This document shows positions 60,884-64,000 of a stretch of 64,000 bases of DNA, one piece after another; position 1 is the stretch's first letter; every line of letters begins with the position of its first letter. Under the pieces are notes generated by a model. That model did not search any database. It saw nothing but the letters and a program-made list of their open reading frames with translations, and was not told the DNA's origin. The DNA comes from Actinomadura rifamycini DSM 43936 (GTDB lineage: Bacteria; Actinomycetota; Actinomycetes; Streptosporangiales; Streptosporangiaceae): NCBI RefSeq assembly GCF_000425065.1, contig NZ_AULB01000028.1, positions 58,216 through 122,215 of the forward strand, written 5' to 3'. Made by a program: the position numbers and the translations under genes.

Positions 60884-61218
60884 GACCCGGCGTCCTCGAA
60901 CCCGTTCTGGCGCTCGCGTCCGGTATCGAAGTACCTGGTGAGATAGTCACCGGCGCCGAGGTCGCTGGCGCGCATCAACGAGAACACCTCGGCGCCCTCC
61001 GCGAGCGCGTCCTCGGCACCGATGTAGTACGCCTGGGCGAAGTCGAGGTACCGCCCGTCCGCCCCCTCGGCGTACTCCCGAGCCTGGGCCTCGGCCTTCG
61101 CGATGGCCTCATCGAACGACGCCGCCCGCCAGACCGTCACGTTCTCCTCGTACAACGCGTCGTCCTGATGCCGCCAACGAAAAACGCAACGAACCCCGTA
61201 CCAACCCGCCCTATCCAT
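60880..61218 (-). CDS. DUF4288-like protein
   Basis: A 112-residue protein. Seen: GWYGVRCVFRWRHQDDALYE and VTVWRAASFDEAIAKAEAQA with YEENVTVW, then FAQAYYIGAEDALAEGAEVF, which together match the DUF4288 layout. Function unknown. It is the first gene of the pair, with a ribosome site GGACG close to the ATG. Confidence 0.68.
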   Translation of the reverse strand: MDRAGWYGVRCVFRWRHQDDALYEENVTVWRAASFDEAIAKAEAQAREYAEGADGRYLDFAQAYYIGAEDALAEGAEVFSLMRASDLGAGDYLTRYFDTGRERQNGFEDAGS

Positions 61219-61307
61219 CCACGAACGTCCTTCTCATACCCTGCCCGGCCACCCCGGCCATTCTCCCTTTCGATCACGGGCCCGGGCTCCTTGTTCTTTG
61301 TGGCGTG

Positions 61308-61344
61308 CCCTCGGTTTGCTGCGGGCAGCAAACCGAGGGCGGGT
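61308..61344. terminator. Long inverted repeat with U-tract
   Basis: CCCTCGGTTTGCTGC (61308-61322) and GCAGCAAACCGAGGG (61325-61339) pair over 15 bp almost without a loop, and CGGGTTTTCC follows on the plus strand. Genes on both sides run on the minus strand, so the U-tract faces an apparently empty direction; the hairpin may still end the VOC transcript from the right. Confidence 0.6.
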
Positions 61345-61405
61345 TTTCCTGCTCGGGCGGGGTGATGCCGGTGCTGCGGCGCACGGCCCCCGCCGCCGGG
61401 CGGGG

Positions 61406-62197
61406 TCACGGGCGTGCGGTGATCTTCCAGTGGTGGCCGTCGGGGTCGGTGAAGTGCCCGGCGTACTCGCCCTGGTCCGTCGGGGCGGTGACCTGGGCGC
61501 CCGCCGAGCGCGCGGCGTCGAGGAGAGCGTCGACCTCGCCGGGGGACGCGACGGTGTGGGTGAGCACGAGGCCCGAGAACCCGTCGCCGTGCTGGTCGAT
61601 GCCGACGTCTCCGGCCAGGGCCTTGCGGGTCAGCAGGCCCAGCCGGCACGCGCCGCCGGCGACGGCGAAGTCGATGAACTTGTCGCCGTAGTCGTGCTCG
61701 GCCTTCATGCCCAGCTTCTCGTAGAACGTCTTGGACGCCTTGGGCTTGGCGACGCCGAGGTAGACGGCGGTCTCGGTCGGCTCCGGGGGATCGGGCACCG
61801 GAGCGGTGTCCTTCTTGGTGGCGGCCGCCAGCTTCCACACGGCTCCGTCGGGTGCCTGGTAGGCGGCGGTGAACTCGCCGAACAGCGCCTTCTTGGCGGG
61901 CTTGACGACCGTCGCGCCCCGAGCCGCGGCGGCGTCCAGGAGGGCCCTGACCTCGGCGGGCCGCTGGACGATGGACGACAGGACGTAACCGCGGAAGCCC
62001 GAGGCGGCCGGGTCGGCGCCCGTGTCGCCGGCCATGGCTTCCAGGGGTTGAAAAGCGAGCCGGCCGGTGCCGTGCAGGTCCAGGCCGGCGGCGGGGCCTT
62101 CGCCGGAGGCCGGGCAGGAGAACGCGGAGGCGTAGAAGCCCTGGGCGGCCTCCACCTCCGGTACACCGAGGGTGATGATGTCGATCGAGAGTGCCAT
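61406..62197 (-). CDS. Two-domain VOC-superfamily protein
   Basis: A 263-residue protein with two tandem glyoxalase-fold domains: residues about 5-125 (IDIITLGVPEVEAAQGFYAS to YQAPDGAVWKLAAAT) and about 143-263 (AVYLGVAKPKASKTFYEKLG to FTDPDGHHWKIT). It resembles single-chain glyoxalase-like resistance and antioxidant proteins; substrate unknown. It follows the single-domain VOC gene (62249-62659) and, with it, lies downstream of an AraC regulator. Confidence 0.88.
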   Translation of the reverse strand: MALSIDIITLGVPEVEAAQGFYASAFSCPASGEGPAAGLDLHGTGRLAFQPLEAMAGDTGADPAASGFRGYVLSSIVQRPAEVRALLDAAAARGATVVKPAKKALFGEFTAAYQAPDGAVWKLAAATKKDTAPVPDPPEPTETAVYLGVAKPKASKTFYEKLGMKAEHDYGDKFIDFAVAGGACRLGLLTRKALAGDVGIDQHGDGFSGLVLTHTVASPGEVDALLDAARSAGAQVTAPTDQGEYAGHFTDPDGHHWKITARP

Positions 62198-62248
62198 GGG
62201 ATTGCTCTTTCGTGCCGTCGGCGGCCGGTCGGCCAGGGAAGCGGGACG

Positions 62249-62659
62249 TCAGGGGAGCTGGTTGATGCGGATGAGGTTGCCGGAGGGGTCGCGGAAGGCG
62301 CAGTCGCGGATGCCGTAGTCCTGGTCGATGGGTTCCTGGACGACCTCGGCCCCCGCGGCCTGGACGCGGTCGAAGAGCCCGTCGAGGTCGTCGGTGGCCA
62401 GCGTGATGGCGGTGTAGACGCCCTTGGCGATCAGCTCGAGGATGGTGGCGCGCTCCTCGTCGGTGATGCCCGGGTCGGCGGCCGGGGGGTGCAGCACGAT
62501 GGAGGTGCCGGGCCGGCCGGCCGGCCCGACGGTGATCCACCGCATGTCCTCGTACCCGACGTCCTTGCGGACCTCCAAGCCCAGCATGTCGCGGTAGAAG
62601 ACCAGTGCGGCCTCGAAGTCGGTCTGCGGGAGGAAGGCGTGGTGAACGGTGATGTCCAT
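62249..62659 (-). CDS. VOC-superfamily protein (single domain)
   Basis: A 136-residue glyoxalase-fold protein. Seen: DITVHHAFLPQTDFEAALVF and YRDMLGLEVRKDVG, a metal-ligand-like Glu in GAEVVQEPIDQDYGIRDCAF, and the C-terminal RDPSGNLIRINQLP. It lies between the AraC regulator and the two-domain VOC gene on the same strand (21-base and 51-base gaps), so the three probably form one operon and the AraC protein is the likely regulator. Confidence 0.88.
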   Translation of the reverse strand: MDITVHHAFLPQTDFEAALVFYRDMLGLEVRKDVGYEDMRWITVGPAGRPGTSIVLHPPAADPGITDEERATILELIAKGVYTAITLATDDLDGLFDRVQAAGAEVVQEPIDQDYGIRDCAFRDPSGNLIRINQLP

Positions 62660-62680
62660 GACCGTTCACGTTACGCAGGG

Positions 62681-63658
62681 CTACCGGTCGCGGGCTTCTT
62701 GATTCTTGACCGGTCTGGTCACCTGCTTGGCCAGGCACGGCGGGATCCCGGCTCCGGCCTGGGAGTGGTCGCGGCGGTAGGCGCTGGGCGGGACGCCGAC
62801 CAGCTCGGTGAACCTCGTACTGAAGGTGCCCAGCGAGCCGTAGCCGACCGCGAAGCAGATGTCGGTGACGCTGAGGTCTCCGCGGCGCAGCAGCGTCATC
62901 GCGCGTTCGATGCGCCGGGTCATCAGGTACGAGTACGGGGACTCGCCGTAGACGCGGCGGAACTCCCGGCTCAGGTGCCCGACCGACATGTGCGCTCCGC
63001 GGGCCAGCGCCTGCACGTTCAGCGGTCTGGCGTACTCGCGGTCGATCCGGTCGCGGACGCGGCGCATCGCGGCGATGTCGCGCAGGGACTGCGCCTCCGC
63101 GCGCCCGGAACCCGCATGCGGCTGCGGCCGCGGACCCTCCTCCCGCGGCAGATCCGGGCTCGGGGGCGACGCCGGGGCCGGGGTTTCGGCGACGTCATGC
63201 TCACCGGTTTCGTCGCAGGCGACCAGCCCGGCGTCCGGGTGACGAAAGGTGGCGCGGGCGGCGCGGTAGTCGGCGGCGACGCGGGCATGCCGGTCGGCCA
63301 GTTCGGCCATCTGGGCGGCGGCACGGGCCAGTGCCCGGGCCTTGGCGGCGAGTTCGTCCTCCCAGTGACCCGACGCGGCGGCGTACTGCTCGACCGCCAG
63401 CACCGCCTCCGCGAGGGCGCTCTCGGCGGCCCGGACCTCGCCGTGGCCGTCACCGATGACCCGGTCGCGGAGGTCGGCGGCGGACCGCAGGGCCCGGGCC
63501 GCGGTCCGGCGGGCCCGGTAGGCGGCCTGCCGGCACGAGCCCGAGCACCAGGTCGCGGGCCGGCCGGTGCGCCGGAGGGGCGGCACCGCACCGCACACCG
63601 GGCACGGGTTCGCGGTACCGCCCGGCGGGTGAACGATCGCTTCGTCCTGCATGGTCAT
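62681..63658 (-). CDS. AraC-family regulator with N-terminal zinc-ribbon
   Basis: A 325-residue protein. Residues about 15-50 form a four-Cys zinc-ribbon/finger (CPVCGAVPPLRRTGRPATWC, SGSCRQAAYRARRTA). About 55-160 is a charged helical, coiled-coil-like region (AESALAEAVLAVEQYAAASG), about 160-200 a Pro-rich linker, and about 200-325 the AraC double HTH (LNVQALARGAHMSVGHLSRE, MTLLRRGDLSVTDICFAVGY, STRFTELVGVPPSAYRRDH). No AraC cupin domain is present. It probably controls the adjacent VOC genes. Confidence 0.88.
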   Translation of the reverse strand: MTMQDEAIVHPPGGTANPCPVCGAVPPLRRTGRPATWCSGSCRQAAYRARRTAARALRSAADLRDRVIGDGHGEVRAAESALAEAVLAVEQYAAASGHWEDELAAKARALARAAAQMAELADRHARVAADYRAARATFRHPDAGLVACDETGEHDVAETPAPASPPSPDLPREEGPRPQPHAGSGRAEAQSLRDIAAMRRVRDRIDREYARPLNVQALARGAHMSVGHLSREFRRVYGESPYSYLMTRRIERAMTLLRRGDLSVTDICFAVGYGSLGTFSTRFTELVGVPPSAYRRDHSQAGAGIPPCLAKQVTRPVKNQEARDR

Positions 63659-63699
63659 CGGCCCTTACGCGAGGTCGGTGCGGGCATGCGGCGACGGGT

Positions 63700-64000
63700 A
63701 CCGGCGGCCGAGCTGAGGGGCCACGCGTTTTCCGGACAGCTTCTTCATGGGTGATCTGCGGGCAGATCTACGCTGCTTGCTGCCGATCCAGGTACTCGGT
63801 GTAGACCTCCATAGGGGTCCGGTACCCGTTCGCGGAATGAAGCCTGCGTCGATTATAGAAGCCCTCGATGTACTGCACAACCGCGCGGCGGGCCTTGGCT
63901 CGTGTGGCAAATACCATACGGTTGAGCCACTCGTTCTTCAATGCCCCGAAGAACGACTCGGCCATGGCGTTGTCCCAGCACACACCGGTTCTGCCGACCG
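63700..64000 (-). mobile_element. IS3-family insertion sequence, one end only
   Basis: The right edge of the window carries the 3' part of an IS3-type transposase and probably the insertion-sequence end between 63700 and 63767. I could not fix the terminal inverted repeat because the other end is outside the window. The element lies 110 bases upstream of the AraC gene. Confidence 0.6.
63768..64000 (-). CDS. IS3-family transposase OrfB (integrase domain, C-terminal part)
   Basis: The visible reading frame enters from the right edge and gives VGRTGVCWDNAMAESFFGAL, KNEWLNRMVFATRAKARRAV, YIEGFYNRRRLHSANGYRTP and ends DRQQAA. This is the end of a DDE retroviral-integrase-type core; the catalytic Glu is in NAMAESFFGALKNE. 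The N-terminal part and OrfA are outside the window, so intactness is unknown. Confidence 0.92.
   Translation of the reverse strand, partial: VGRTGVCWDNAMAESFFGALKNEWLNRMVFATRAKARRAVVQYIEGFYNRRRLHSANGYRTPMEVYTEYLDRQQAA

Overview
The window is very GC-rich, with GTG and TTG starts and many probable leaderless genes. It looks like the chromosome of a filamentous actinomycete. Actinomadura or another Thermomonosporaceae member is my best guess, but the sequence alone does not prove the genus. The left 34 kb follows a gene order I recall from Streptomyces chromosomes: murB, two MaoC dehydratase subunits, rpmG with tRNA-Met and tRNA-Thr, then tRNA-Tyr, yajQ, htpX, a second partial nuo cluster and korAB. 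The right 30 kb is more mixed: transporters, two-component systems, TetR/MerR/AraC regulators with neighbouring operators, and an IS3-type transposase cut by the right edge.

Region by region. 1-5.7 kb: end of a GntR regulator, murB, the HadA/HadB-like dehydratase pair, rpmG, two tRNAs, an acyl-CoA dehydrogenase and a PP2C-like phosphatase. 6-15 kb: an MHS-family symporter, a MerR regulator with a membrane protein, a P-loop protein, a DUF1877-like protein, an imine-reductase-like enzyme behind a MerR-type promoter, a TetR/DUF6069-like pair under a twin operator, tRNA-Tyr, a cold-shock-domain protein and yajQ. 15-27.5 kb: htpX and nuoN, M, L, K, J, I, then two opposite-strand genes, then nuoH, C, B, A. 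This cluster has no nuoD, nuoE, nuoF or nuoG. 27.5-35 kb: two paralogous proline-rich membrane-anchored proteins, a 36-codon cysteine-rich leader ORF, korA-korB and a SecD-P1-like membrane protein. 35-43 kb: a YceI protein and a DHA2 exporter that both carry carboxypeptidase-regulatory-like domains, a divergent TetR, and a hydrolase-ABC ATPase fusion with its permease. 43-57 kb: small proteins, a glyoxalase-fold protein, a metallo-beta-lactamase, a HEAT-repeat protein, an FtsX-type ABC exporter divergent from a two-component system, a single-chain biotin-dependent acyl-CoA carboxylase with a TetR, and a second two-component system. 57-64 kb: membrane and HEAT-like proteins, an NmrA-type reductase divergent from a TetR, a DUF4288-like pair, two VOC proteins, a zinc-ribbon AraC regulator and the IS3 fragment.

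The central theme I infer is electron transfer. KorAB makes reduced ferredoxin from 2-oxoacids, and the nearby Nuo module lacks the NADH-input subunits. A ferredoxin-fed or borrowed-subunit complex is an economical reading, but nothing here proves it. The most noteworthy observations are the korAB cysteine leader, a 20-bp tandem duplication that broke translational coupling in an ABC operon, an exporter fused to beta-sandwich domains, the long NuoB tail, and well-formed MerR and TetR operator-promoters.
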